The translations under genes and the position numbers were made by a program. A DNA stretch of 64,000 nt from Hanleya hanleyi. Lineage: Eukaryota; Mollusca; Polyplacophora; Lepidopleurida; Hanleyidae. Location: positions 1 to 64,000 of the forward strand of contig JAVTVY010039253.1 of the NCBI GenBank assembly GCA_036873755.1. The letters run 5' to 3'. Shown here one piece after another: positions 31,589 to 42,748 of this stretch. Numbering within the stretch: position 1 is the first letter of the stretch; each line of letters begins with the position of its first letter. Below the pieces are notes generated by a model that was not told where the DNA came from, did no database searches, and worked only from the letters and a program-made list of their open reading frames with translations.

Positions 31589-31721
31589 AACACATATCAC
31601 GAATCGTTAGATTCTTGGTGTGTGCTTTAGAATAGGTTAACCAGAAGACTATTCTGTGAAGTCATGTGACGCAGTCAGTATGTCGGCACCTCTTCCCACT
31701 TCCCTTATATGTGTTGTAATT

Positions 31722-32454
31722 GAGGTCTTTCATTCTTGGAAATGCAACAGCATGAGAGGGAGATTTGGTTTAAGGGAAGAGGCTGGTCGTAAGTACGTAT
31801 TTTTCAGTGAATAATCAGTTATGAGATTTTAACATTTTTCAGTTCCCTAAACCTATAATTTTCACCCGGCTTTGTTGTTTTTGTCAAATAACTTTGAACT
31901 AGAATTTTCTTATTTTATTTTGACATGATTTGTATTTAATAACATATTTATTAATATTGGAATAGCTTTTTATCAAAACATGTTTTCGCATTGGTTCTTT
32001 GGGTAAAAATTAATATCGATAAATATTTCACTAATCTTATTGAAATTTTCTTTGAATTTTCTTTAACCTCTGCTCCATTATCTAATTTTCAAAGTCTTAA
32101 CCTCTACAGGAGCTTGTGTTGATAACACTGCCTGATCAAGATCATTTGGTAAATTATGACAATGTTTATTAAAAGGATTAATTTTGAGTTTTTTAACACA
32201 GAGGGGTGTGAAAATGAGATAATTATATGCCCCATCAATGTGAAGGCTGAAATAAAGAAGTTTTATTAAATAATACTTGGTCAAACAATTTTTACCCAGC
32301 AACGCTTAAAAAACAGAGATTCATCTTTGGAGTTAGTTCTGGTTATTCAAGCAACCTGAAACTTTGCAAGAAATCATATTTCCTTCAAATCTACTTCTGT
32401 GCAAAATTTCATGATCATAGGGCGGTTAGAACTATAGTGAGATGAAATCAAACT
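31722..32454. other. no gene recognised
   Basis: AT-rich sequence without supportable features. Confidence 0.4.
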
Positions 32455-32705
32455 TTTAAGATCCTTGTCCCCCCTTAATGTCACACTCAAGGTTATTTCA
32501 CTCATATGGTGATAGCCAACTTGAATGGTGGAGGAAGCCGGACTACCCAGAGAGAACCACCGCCCGTCAGCCAGTAACGGGCAAGCTTTCACACATGCAC
32601 CAGACATGCCAGCAGGGCTCGAACCCACGCCGGTTCAGTGGTGTGAGACAAGTGATCACCAAGGAATGCGCCTTAGACCACTTGGCCACCAAGGGTCCCT
32701 GTAAC
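32455..32705 (-). mobile_element. tRNA-derived SINE
   Basis: On the minus strand it starts near 32702 with GGTGGCCAAGTGGTCTAAGG, a tRNA-Leu-like 5' part containing an A box, followed by GTGGGTTCGAGCCCTG (B box, 32613-32628), i.e. an internal Pol III promoter. The body then has GACGGGCGGTGGTTCTC and GTAGTCCGGCTTCCTCCACC, which looks like a conserved central domain of metazoan SINEs. The tail reaches about 32455. The plus-strand 80-aa ORF over it is an artefact. Confidence 0.75.
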
Positions 32706-33079
32706 AGTATGATAAGTTGATCAGATCAAATTTTGAGATCAACTGGATGTTAATATTGGAGTGTTAATATATTTTGACAATTTAATTATTATAATATTTA
32801 ACATAGTAGTATCAAACTTTACTAATCTTGTAAGATACTGTTTGTACAAGAAGATGACAACTGTACTATGCAGGTACATCAGAGAAAAGGTCTCATGATG
32901 ACTGGGATCATAACTGCTCATTACAAGACTTCATAGTGAGGGTTAAAAAGCTTGTGTCAGTTTCGGTATAAAGAAAAGAAATTTATCAGGTTTTTTTTCC
33001 ACCAACATATCAATTATGTTTTTAGGCAAAATTGTGTTTTTGAAGTTAAAGGCCTCTTCCAGATGGGTCTCACCTTAAA
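32706..33079. other. no feature recognised
   Basis: AT-rich; nothing supportable. Confidence 0.4.
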
Positions 33080-33340
33080 TAAAATACATGTGTGAGATAT
33101 GATGATGATGATGTATTAAACAATATGAAGGATTGTTGATCTCTCCATTCATCCATCCTCAAATTCATGCACATACAGCAGTGAGTTAATGTGACTTAAC
33201 GTCGCTTTCAACTTTATTTTTGTCATATCACGACATTTGAGTCCTGATCCGTTTTACAATGGGACCCCACAGGTTCCCCAGTTAGTCGCCTCTTATGACC
33301 AGCTATCCGAGGAGATTACACCCGTAATTCTTTCCATGAC
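33080..33340 (+). repeat. gastropod-type interspersed repeat fragment
   Basis: Contains GTGAGTTAATGTGACTTAACGTCGCTTTC and ATATCACGAC, then GGGACCCCACAGGTTCCCC and GTCGCCTCTTATGACCAGC. Related heads occur at ~9355 (minus), 41880-41940, 50440-50500 and 63590-63640. It leads directly into the 40-bp satellite. Confidence 0.65.
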
Positions 33341-33980
33341 CTGAGATGTGCACCGCGACACCGCATGTCAATCTGATAACCTGAGATGTGCACCGCGACA
33401 CCCCAGGTCAATTTGGTAACTTGAGATGTGCACTGCGACACCCCAGGTCAATCTGATGACCTGAGATGTGCACCTCGACTCTTCAGGTCAATCTGATAAC
33501 CTGAGATGTGCACCGCAACACCCCAGGTCAATCTGATAACCTGAGATGTGCACCGCGACACCCCAGGTCAATCTGATAACCTGAGGTGTGCACCGCGACT
33601 CCCCAGGTCAATCTGATGACCTGAGATGTGCACCGCGACTCTCCAGGTCAATCTGATAACCTGAGATGTGCACCGTGACACCCCAGGTCAATGTGATAAC
33701 TTGAGATGTGCACCGCGACACCCCAGGTCAAGCTGATAACCTGAGATGTGCACCGCGACTCTCCAGGTCAATCTGATAACCTGAGATGTGCACCGCGACA
33801 CCCCAGATCAATCAGATAACCTGAGATGTGCACCGCGACATCCCAGGTCAGTCTGATAACCCGAGATGTGCACCGCGACACCCCAGGTCAATCTGATAAC
33901 CTGAGATGTGCACCGCGACACCCCAGGTCAATCTGATAACCTGAGATGTGCACCGCGACACCCCAGGTCAATCTGATAAC
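33341..33980. repeat. 40-bp satellite, 16 copies
   Basis: Exact 40-bp periodicity of CTGAGATGTGCACCGCGACA + CCCCAGGTCAATCTGATAAC from 33341 to 33980, with scattered substitutions (CACCTCGACTCTTCAGG, GTGACA). The unit has no strong internal symmetry and no unique spacers, so this is a minisatellite and not a CRISPR. Confidence 0.97.
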
Positions 33981-35960
33981 CTGGGATGTTCATAATGATG
34001 ACGACCAATCCCCCAGAAGCCCCACAGTGCTACACGATATATACTTGCCATTACTGTTCACTTGGATTATACATGTAAGAATGACCCACACAGAGACAGC
34101 AATAACCACAGTATGGTCTACATTTGTGTCCATCCTGAAAAAAAACAACACAAGCATTGTTATTACGATTATGTTTGAAGACCTGTTGTTTGAAGAAACA
34201 TGCATCCCGAGTTATGTACAGCTGACAAGCAGTGTGAATTACTGAACACTATGATAGGTCCTGATTCAAAACTTCAAGTGAAATCTCTAACCTAATACCT
34301 CTGCTGTTTATTCTACATAGCGTGCTTGAAGTACATATGTTTAATAGATTTGATGGTGATAACTAGATAGACTTTACCAGGTTGGTGATTTCCTGTCATA
34401 AAATCATGTCAGGAATCAGTTTTCTGCACACAATTCATGGGTTTGAAAACAAAGCATGCACCACAACCACAGTGCACTATTTGTTTACTGGTAATCGTAA
34501 TTGTATCAGAACTAGTGAGTGCAACTATTCATGCTAATTGTTGCACCATTTTCTATAGGATTTGACACACTTTTCAGCTGGAACTGTCTAAGCTATTATC
34601 ATGCTCATATATTACACTTAATCGCCATGCAGGGTGTTAGCCAGATAAACATCCAAATATCACATTTTATTAGAATTGGACAAGCTACTTCCATGTTTTC
34701 CTATCTCCCATGTTAAATTGTCTAATTTTTGTCTGTCCAGATTTGCAATTGTCTGTCCAATGCACTGGTGGATGGGTCTCTGGCTAACCCCATGTAGAGC
34801 ATGGACCTGCATATATATGGAGGATGCCTACAATATAGATTTGAAATTATATGGTTCTTGATGGTCTACTGACTATACAGGTACATGGTATATTAGGCAA
34901 TCTCAGTAAATTGTGATGGTCGCTCACGGAGATACACTATCAACTTGCCGATATCTAAAACTGGATGTGCCATACTGTGATGCCACACACAGGGTAAGCT
35001 TTTGAATACCTATCATTCTTAAATAAATTGGATATTATCATTGCTTTTTAAATTGCAGGCGGTAAATTCCACATTAATGGTCCCATTGGGAATTTTTCAA
35101 AACTTATTTGAGACCATATCATACCTAACAACTGAAAGTCCACACCCCCAGCTCCATTGAACTGGTTTCACAGTTGTGACACACCTCTTGGTTCTAAAGA
35201 TTGATCTACTTTTCTGATACTGCATGTGTAGAAGAATACAGGTGATACCCCGACGTGCATCAGATGGTGTACAAAGTACATCTTCATCTTTCTCCATCTT
35301 ATCTTTATTCTGTACAGTGCCGGGGTTGGTTAGTTTATATTTGCTTTGTAACAAGCTTTATCACAAGGCACAATTCCCCTGTTGTGATCTTGATGAGTAT
35401 CCAATGTCCCCTCGGCCTCAATTTTACCGCATAATTTGTTTTTCTTATCAACAGCCCACACATTATATCAAATCTCTCACTTCCTACATCACAGAGTATA
35501 AGACCTTCATTTTAGTTGCAACAGACAAATAGTTGAGGTAAGTGTCAGTACAGCTAATTAAAATCTGTCCAATCAGTCACACTTTTGTGTGGGGTAGCGT
35601 CTGCTTTTTAGAAATGACTGTTAAAAACAAGCGCTGAGAGACATTGGCAAAGGAACGCGCCAAGAGAAAACGCGAAGAGACGTATGAATAGTGTAAGACA
35701 CATCATTCATTGTACCATAACCAATGCGAATTAAAAAAAGAGGAGCAATGAAATCTGCTGAGTCGGAATCTGTGAAAAAGGAGAGAAAAAGACATAGAGG
35801 ACCAGAAATGTAGATGTAGATCTGTAAAATATGAATGTATGGATCAAATATATGTACACAAAAAAGCAATGATAATGATTTTCAGAATCAGAACTGGTGG
35901 TTTTGTGAAATCATCGTTAATACTGATATCAAGTATAGGTTGTCCCATCAGTCCAATGTA
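33981..35960. other. unassigned DNA
   Basis: ORFs of 60-100 aa occur on both strands but overlap, lack motifs and show no splice context I can support. No repeat pair within the window. Confidence 0.4.
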
Positions 35961-36389
35961 ATAAAAATTAAATCCTATAGGTCTGCTCCCCCATTTGGAT
36001 ATGTCGCTTGCAGGGTTTAACCGGCTTGCAATAACTCGAGCATCTACCAATCCCGAGAACTCTTCACAGTGCTTTGAAGAGGACATTAATGGTAGGGGCT
36101 TTTTGGTTGGTTCAGCCGAATCTGACGCCACCATTGTGGGTGTCTTCTGTTGCTGCCGCACACCAGACAGAGTGGCGCCCTTAATCGGGGTAGATATATG
36201 GACTGGTCTTCGGTATAAACCTTGGGATAAACAGAGATTATTACCCTATACCTCTCTCTGACTGCAGGTACATTGTAAAGTAGTCCAAATGCGGTCATGA
36301 TGTTATACGGCTATTAAATATTCATGACCTGGGCGCTCTAAACCCCAACTTCAGTTGAAATACATAAGATCCTACATAGTCACGACATG
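35961..36389. repeat. ~420-bp interspersed repeat (copy 2)
   Basis: Homologue of 26784-27201 with many substitutions and small indels, same orientation. Overlapping open frames on both strands arise from it. Confidence 0.75.
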
Positions 36390-39300
36390 AATTTGCAATG
36401 ACAGATTCCAAAAATATGGGGTCAATTTACTCCCCAAAAAACAGAACAATATAAACTTATCCAAAATAAATGATTTTGTGAATACCTACTGTGGTATCGA
36501 TCGAGAAAAAAAATGTATTTCATCATGGACTAGAGGATTTTTTATCAAGGACGAAGATATGCCCATTTTTGCTAATGTTACATTGAGGTACAATCGGTTA
36601 GACAAAATGGTTTATTGAGTTCTCAACCTAATTGTATCACCATTATCTATCTATCAGAAAAAATAGTGTAGGTTAGCTCCATAACTGCTGCTGCTGTTAT
36701 CTCATTGTTATGTGGCTGAAAAGAATAAGTCTATGATCTGCCTTCCCAGTACCTATAGTTGCTAATGTTATTTTTCTTGAAGGAAAATTTCAGATCACTC
36801 TCTGTAAAAATAAGTGAACACTTGTAACCGGTCTGATTGACGTTTGATTGGCAAACACACATACAGCAAAGAAACGTCCAAAGCAGGGCTGCAGTCGGGA
36901 ACCTTCAATCGGAATTCGAATTCCGTTTGTGTCAAATGTTATCTCCTGAGTTTGATGGAAATAACATTAGCAACAAGTAGTGTTGAATACAAATGTGTTC
37001 CAAAGGAGTTGAACTTCAAATAGCCCGCAAATAAATAACACCCTGGATTATGAATTTTATTTAACATGCTTTCACCACATATCCTGTATCAAACTGTATA
37101 GACTTGTTTGACTGCTACATGTAATGTTACCCATATGGATGGACAAAAGGTCGCATTTAGCAACAAAGGACATTAACTCAACAAAATTATATTGAAAAGA
37201 ATTAACTATGCCATCATAGACATCAAAATCACTTTTGGGATTGATTTACGCGTCAGAAATGACCTGTGACATTCTTACAATAATTCGATTTTCATTTGTA
37301 CATTAACCCCAGCAGCAGTTTTATGCCTTGGAGTTGGGTCCAGCAAATAAGGTTATGTTAGCACATCATATTGCCAAATAGAATCTTTTAAAATGTTTGA
37401 GTGGCCCTTTTTCTTGATATATGAGATAAACAATTACACACATTTTTTAATAGGTAGGAAGGAGTCCTATCTTCAAATGATAGTTTTTTTGACCCTGTCA
37501 AAATGTCACCCACTGGGCGGCCCATTCATCCTGCCGGGAATCTGCCATACATTTGGTTTCAATTTTAATACGGCAGTTGCTGATCATTATCAGTCACAGC
37601 ATAACCGTCCCATCAGTCACAGGTTACTTGCCCTGGTGTGCAGAGTTTAGATACTAATCTTAATCATTGCAATTTTGAGGAACTAGAGGGGGGGTCTGGC
37701 TGTTCAATTTATAACAGCACAGAACTATGCAGACCGATATTTAAATAGCAAGTGAAAAGTGGTTAAGTTACGCTGGAAACCGTGGTCCTCAAAAATCCCA
37801 TCAGTCACAAGGTTTAGACCTTCTGGTGCTTGGCAAACAAAGCAGGCAGGTATGACCCAAAATCCTGGTGTTTTTGAGAAGTTTGAAATGTTGCCTTTGC
37901 TATCATAAGCCAAAAACCAAGATCAGTAACTATCTAAAGCTGTTGTGTTGTCAGAAACATGTTGATTGGGCGAGGTTTGTCGCGGAGGAATTGCCCAGGA
38001 AGCTTATGTCCATACAAGTCATCATGGCGTTCATGAAGGTCTATAGAGCAGCATGTCGTTTAATGTACAGGCCAAATAGGCAAGTTTTGCTGCAAAACTT
38101 AAACACTGATTGAAGTTTACAGTGTTAGTACCGTGTGTACCAAAAATTTAGTTTGTCAACACATACTGTAATTTCGTAATTTTATCATCTGTATATCAAA
38201 AGATATCAGCAAAAAAACCTGATAAGGTCAATAAAGATCAACGGCAAATCTTTGTGATTTGCAGTTGGTTTTGGTTTGGTTTGATTGAGCAAGCCACCAT
38301 AGTACAATGGGCACTGTGTACCGTGTATCGTATGGTAATACCGAGTACCGTATGCCGTGCAACCCGTTTCCCCATACCACACTATACATGTTCCCTCATA
38401 CCAATGACGCATAACCACTGGTTACGAATAAGTGAGTCATACTTTTAATTACAACGGACACAAAATTACCAGGACGGATCCACAACAATCAACCAATCCA
38501 CGAACCCCAAAAGTGTCCTGAAAACTGATGACTTAGGCCCCCTACATCCATGACAATGAAATTCCACTTCTATCCCTTGATGCAATGCATATAGACCCAC
38601 TGAAATGAAGTCCATCTACGAATCGTAATATTTCCAATTTCTTCCCTCCCGAAATCGCCGGACCACTAAAATTGTCCTTCGATTAGTCTTATAATGATAA
38701 ACTGCTCATCAACGATCGTAATTAGTGAGGTCGGTGCATGTGCCCGTTGGTATAATAACACGAGACTGATATGATACAAGTAATGCATATTCCTTTTCGG
38801 ATATATTAGGATAAAGAAACAATTTTGTGTTGCACGACTCTAATAAAAAGATCCTCTTAATTTTGGCATCTTAAAGTATGTGGGTTCGCTATGTTCCTTT
38901 GACATTTTGAGGGTCCGTTGTGGGGTGTAGTGGTGGTACTTTTTGGGTCCGCTGTGGTAAATTTGTGGTATGTTGTGGGTCCGTTGTGTTAATTAGCAGG
39001 ACCGTAATAAGATACATTACCTCGAAGTCCGCGCTGCCCTATACGTACCTCTCTTGCAGTGCACCCAAATTCGTCACTTCTGCATAATATACGGAATATT
39101 AACTGATTAATCACTTACTGATTATTCAATGCACTGGCGTTATATTTTTGTTCTATACAACGTTCTTCTCTGGCTAGGCCTATTCAGTTATCTAACAATG
39201 TCCAACCCATCAACTTATAAGTGAGTAAAAATTTTATTCGGAAATAGCTGAGAGTGAAATTCAAGTCTGGGCATCCTGCTCTGCATCCTGGTCGTGTGCT

Positions 39301-40230
39301 TATTCTCCGCAATCTTCCTTGTTTAGACAGAAGTAGATTATTCACCAAGCCTCGATCAGTTTTCTTCGTTTTACAAACACAACCTTAATTCTGCAGCTGT
39401 TTAGACGACAGATAATGCAATCCAAGCCAGGCGATTCCACTTACTCCGGGTATATTGATCGCTGGTGTTGTTATTGTTGTGTACCACTGACTCTCCGCAA
39501 CCTTCCGCGTGTAACTTTCCCACCACACGTGATCACCAGCCGGATACTGAATCCTGAAAAAACCTAGGCACTATCCAAGTTAGGATCTCGACATCCGACC
39601 TATTCCTCGGAAAAATCATTTGAGTACGCCGGAAAAGGTAAGCAACAGATAACACTGTCTGTATCTTTCTGATTCTGATTACCGGTTATTATTATTAAAT
39701 CCGAAAAAATACCCGTTTCAGAAATACATAGTTTGATAAACATTTCCTTGTAATTCATGGCGAGAAGTTTACCAGTAAAGATGCATGGTGTCGATTAGCC
39801 GGGAATTTACGGCGCTAAATTTCCATCACTTTCCTAGGAAACGCATCCATGTAAATTACGCAATAAAAATCTAAATACATATCTTCATCTCGAGTATTAT
39901 AGGATCATGAAAATATAAATATCATTTCTGGTCCATATAACACTTGTCAATTCAGCTTTCCATCATGCAAAATTGACATCAACTGAAAAGATCTACATTC
40001 CACAAGTATTCGAGCTTTAATTCCATAAATCTCGGAAAATTGAAACTAGAAAGACAGGAAAGGCGCAATTCGTGTCACTCGACCCAAATTTCCTTCTAAT
40101 CAATCTTACGGCTGAAAAAAATCAGATTGTTCATAGTATTCATTTAGTAGAGTACGAATAACTTATTACAAGCACTGCCCCGATTGATTTTTTCGGGTAA
40201 AATGTCACCAGAACCCTCAATTTAGGGTAA
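36390..40230. other. long stretch without recognised genes
   Basis: Only minor items: a 16-bp palindrome CGGAATTCGAATTCCG (~36911); two CCCATCAGTCACA segments (37600, 37798); repeated CCGTGTA/GTACCGTATG near 38315-38360; and four GGGTCCG(T/C)TGTGG-like motifs (38908-38990). None defines a gene or element. Confidence 0.4.
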
Positions 40231-40419
40231 AATAGACCTGTCACTGGGTGTAGTGACCTGCTTGATACCACGATAAAGTTGCCAGAAATTCTTTTGTTCT
40301 ACATTATTCTACCTTTTTGGCAACCAGCTGCATCTGTTCTTTCAATATATGAATATATTGTTTACAAGGGCAGATTATCTTATGAAAATGGCATGGGCAA
40401 AGGTCTGTCACTGGTTTTC

Positions 40420-41660
40420 GGGTCATTGGTGTTACTGTAACTGAAATCGGAGCCAAAAAGCGAACGCCCAAATTAGAAACAAAGTGTTGCTGGAGATTCC
40501 ATACGAAGTGTTTTATGAAACTCTGTTCAGTATTTCAGTCATTTCTAGCTCTGGGTTTTCAGCGTATGTTTATTACCGGTCACTGATGTTACGTGTCAGG
40601 ATCAACATGTAGTGGCTCCCGAATTAAGATATTAACTGGTAATGAAGAAATGTGCGTATGAGTTACAAAATCATTGTTTTTGAACCGTCACGACAATATA
40701 CGAGGGAGCAACAATTAATTCCTTCCGAAATGTCAGTGGTGTTACCTGTCAGTGGTGTTACTATTTGTAAGGTAACACCATTGACAATAATGATGATTTC
40801 GCTCCAAGTTTCAGTACAACTTGAATTTACCTTTCTTCCAGATAATACTAAGTTAAGGATTCTTGTCATATACGTTTTTTGCCCCTAAATAGCTTTCACT
40901 TACGGCTGCATTTTTGCGTCTATGAACAAATTGGTCACTGGTGTTACACGAGATCAGTGGTGTTACTCGAAGTCACTGGTGTTACCAGGTTGTCACTGGT
41001 GTTACATTTCAGTTGGATAAATATTTGAAGAAGAAGAAGCAGTTTTATCAGAAGGCTTTTCATATACCTGTTTTGCCCCTAAATATTCTTCATTTGCAAC
41101 TGCATTTTTGCGTCTATGAACAAATTAATCAGTGGTACGTGTTACACGAGGTCAGTGGTGTTACCGGATTGTCAGTGGTGTTACGGATGCAAGAATCGTC
41201 TAGAAATTCAGAACACTGGTTTAAGTTCTCCCATATTTTGAAAAAGAAACAAACTCGATTAGTTTAAAGTCAGCATCAAGAATAAATAGGTTTGTTATAC
41301 AGAATCTACATGAATGGTTGATACATGCGGTCCAATTGACTGATTTTGGTGAGCTAAGTAGTATAATTAGGATATTAAAAACAAACTTGTTTTCTTAAAT
41401 TCAATATTTTTCCATCATTAGGCATAGTTACACGCAATCTATTGCCTAGCATGTGTGTATCTTCCTATTTCTGTCCTCTTAGTGCCCAATATACTGATCA
41501 TTCCTGCGTAACACCACTGACATGAATGAAGACAACGCCACCGTTAAGTGTTACGAAAAGTTTATTATTCGGAATGTCTGCATTTATTGTACGCATTATA
41601 AAGAGTTTTGTCAATGGACACTCTGTTGAAATCAAATTCTGTAGTCACTGGTGATCTTGA
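40420..41660. repeat. cluster of TCASTGGTGTTAC motifs in a diverged ~193-bp duplication
   Basis: TCACTGGTGTTAC or TCAGTGGTGTTAC occurs at about 40731, 40747, 40933, 40953, 40971, 40989, 41151 and 41171, with looser forms at 40424, 40574 and 41641, and inverted at 40770 and 41510. The surrounding text GCATTTTTGCGTCTATGAACAAATT repeats at ~40908 and 41103, and TTTTGCCCCTAAATA at 40876 and 41072, so part of the clustering reflects a local duplication. Function unknown. Confidence 0.75.
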
Positions 41661-41975
41661 TTTTGAGATATTTTCTCAAGTGAAAATGTGCCTTTCCGTG
41701 AGAATGACCCCTCTACATCGCTCCCGTTTTCGAGCGTTTGGTGTCGGAAAAGTGAAAGTAGAAAAGATGTATAGCTCCACAATTCTCCCCAGCTTTCCAT
41801 CGCGTAAAAGTGGAAGTAAAAAGTTGAAACTTAGCTCATTACCGGGCCTGTAATCCAGATTTGCATTTATTGAGAGAGAGAAAAAATTAAGGTTTAAGGT
41901 GGCATTCAGCAATATTTCAGCTATATAGCGACGATCAAACAAAATTCTAAGTATTCAATTCAACAACTCAGTCAA
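41661..41975. repeat. gastropod-type repeat fragment
   Basis: TTAAGGTTTAAGGTGGCATTC followed by AGCAATATTTCAGCTATATAGC (41888-41932) matches the repeat head seen at 9.3, 50.4 and 63.6 kb. The flanking ORFs (41608-41853 plus, 41676-41942 minus) have no motif. Confidence 0.55.
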
Positions 41976-42748
41976 CTAATGCGTAAAAACAGGTACAAAC
42001 ATTAAAATTTGAACACCAAAACCAATCTCTCTCAAATAATCTAAAATACAATCTTCTTTTACTCGGCTAAAAAGATCTTCCAGCGTAGCTGCTCGATAAA
42101 AAATATCTCTTACAATCTTAAAATCTATACAGTCTATGAAAATATGTTTCACTGTAAGATCTTCATGGCATGGAATACACCTTGGGACCGACTCCTGTTT
42201 CAGTAAATATTCGTGAGTTAATCGTATATGGCCGATCCTACATCGTCTAATCATGGCCTGATCGAAACGTTTCGGACTGTTCAGATGAGTATAACCAACA
42301 GCTTTTTTTTGTAACTCGTGAAGATTGTTATTATCCATAGTATCCAATAAAGATTGAAACAGCTTTCTTACATAAGCGCAGATAGATGGTCTGAAATCGC
42401 TGTATGAGTTCCAACAGGATCAACCTCTTCATCCAGAGCTGCCTTAGCCATTTTACAAGCTTCAGTATTGCCTTAGATGTCAACGTGACTAGGCACCCAG
42501 CAAAACACAATATCTATCTGCTGTTCAAATCTAATGTCATATAATTGTAGAATTTTCAAGATGGTGGGATGAGTTGAATTTCCACTTTAAATCGCATGAA
42601 GGCATGATAGTGAATTTTAGAATATGACATATTTTTTCCTTCTAGTGGACCAAATACCTTCTGAAGCTGATAATTGAGCTTTTGCCTCTGCAGTGAATAT
42701 GGAACTTTTACCTGGTAAACGATACGTTTTAGTTTTGGAACTAAATTT
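41976..42748 (-). pseudogene. LINE ORF2 C-terminus with RNase H remnant
   Basis: Minus frame 42347-41976 reads IRRCRIGHIRLTHEYLLKQE, CIPCHEDLTVKHIFIDC and LFSRVKEDCILDYLREIGFG: the CCHC-like C-terminal domain of non-LTR retrotransposons of the RNase H-bearing type. Upstream (42360-42700), in broken frames, are relics of the RNase H domain (a segment like QIDIVFCWVPSHV and ALDEEVDPVG). Stops and frameshifts throughout. Its 5' side is cut by the PLE that ends at 42749. Confidence 0.75.

Larger units (their letters stand above)
30933..31721 (+). mobile_element. retrozyme-like unit: 280-bp direct repeats around a 229-bp centre
   Basis: 30933-31212 and 31442-31721 are nearly identical direct repeats (AATTACCAGTATACGAG... 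to ...TATGTGTTGTAATT), 509 bp apart. Each contains one complete structured RNA motif. The centre (31213-31441) has no RT; a short frame on the minus strand is not convincing, and another partial CCAATGTACGAGTTGTCA repeat sits at its right end. Direct terminal repeats each carrying a self-cleaving RNA around a non-coding centre is the plan of retrozymes, which use hammerheads; here the RNA is different. A 63-bp tail-only copy is at 26342-26404. Confidence 0.65.

Noticed and set aside
32600..32705. A genuine tRNA-Leu gene
   Set aside because: A and B boxes are present, but the acceptor stem is not complementary and SINE body sequence follows.
32478..32720. 80-aa ORF
   Set aside because: Antisense to a tRNA-derived SINE.
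33341..33980. Regular repeats resembling a CRISPR array
   Set aside because: The 40-bp units are contiguous without unique spacers, and the genome is eukaryotic.
35995..36298. ORFs on both strands in the 420-bp repeat
   Set aside because: The homologous repeat at 26.8 kb has different stops and indels; probably non-coding repeat.
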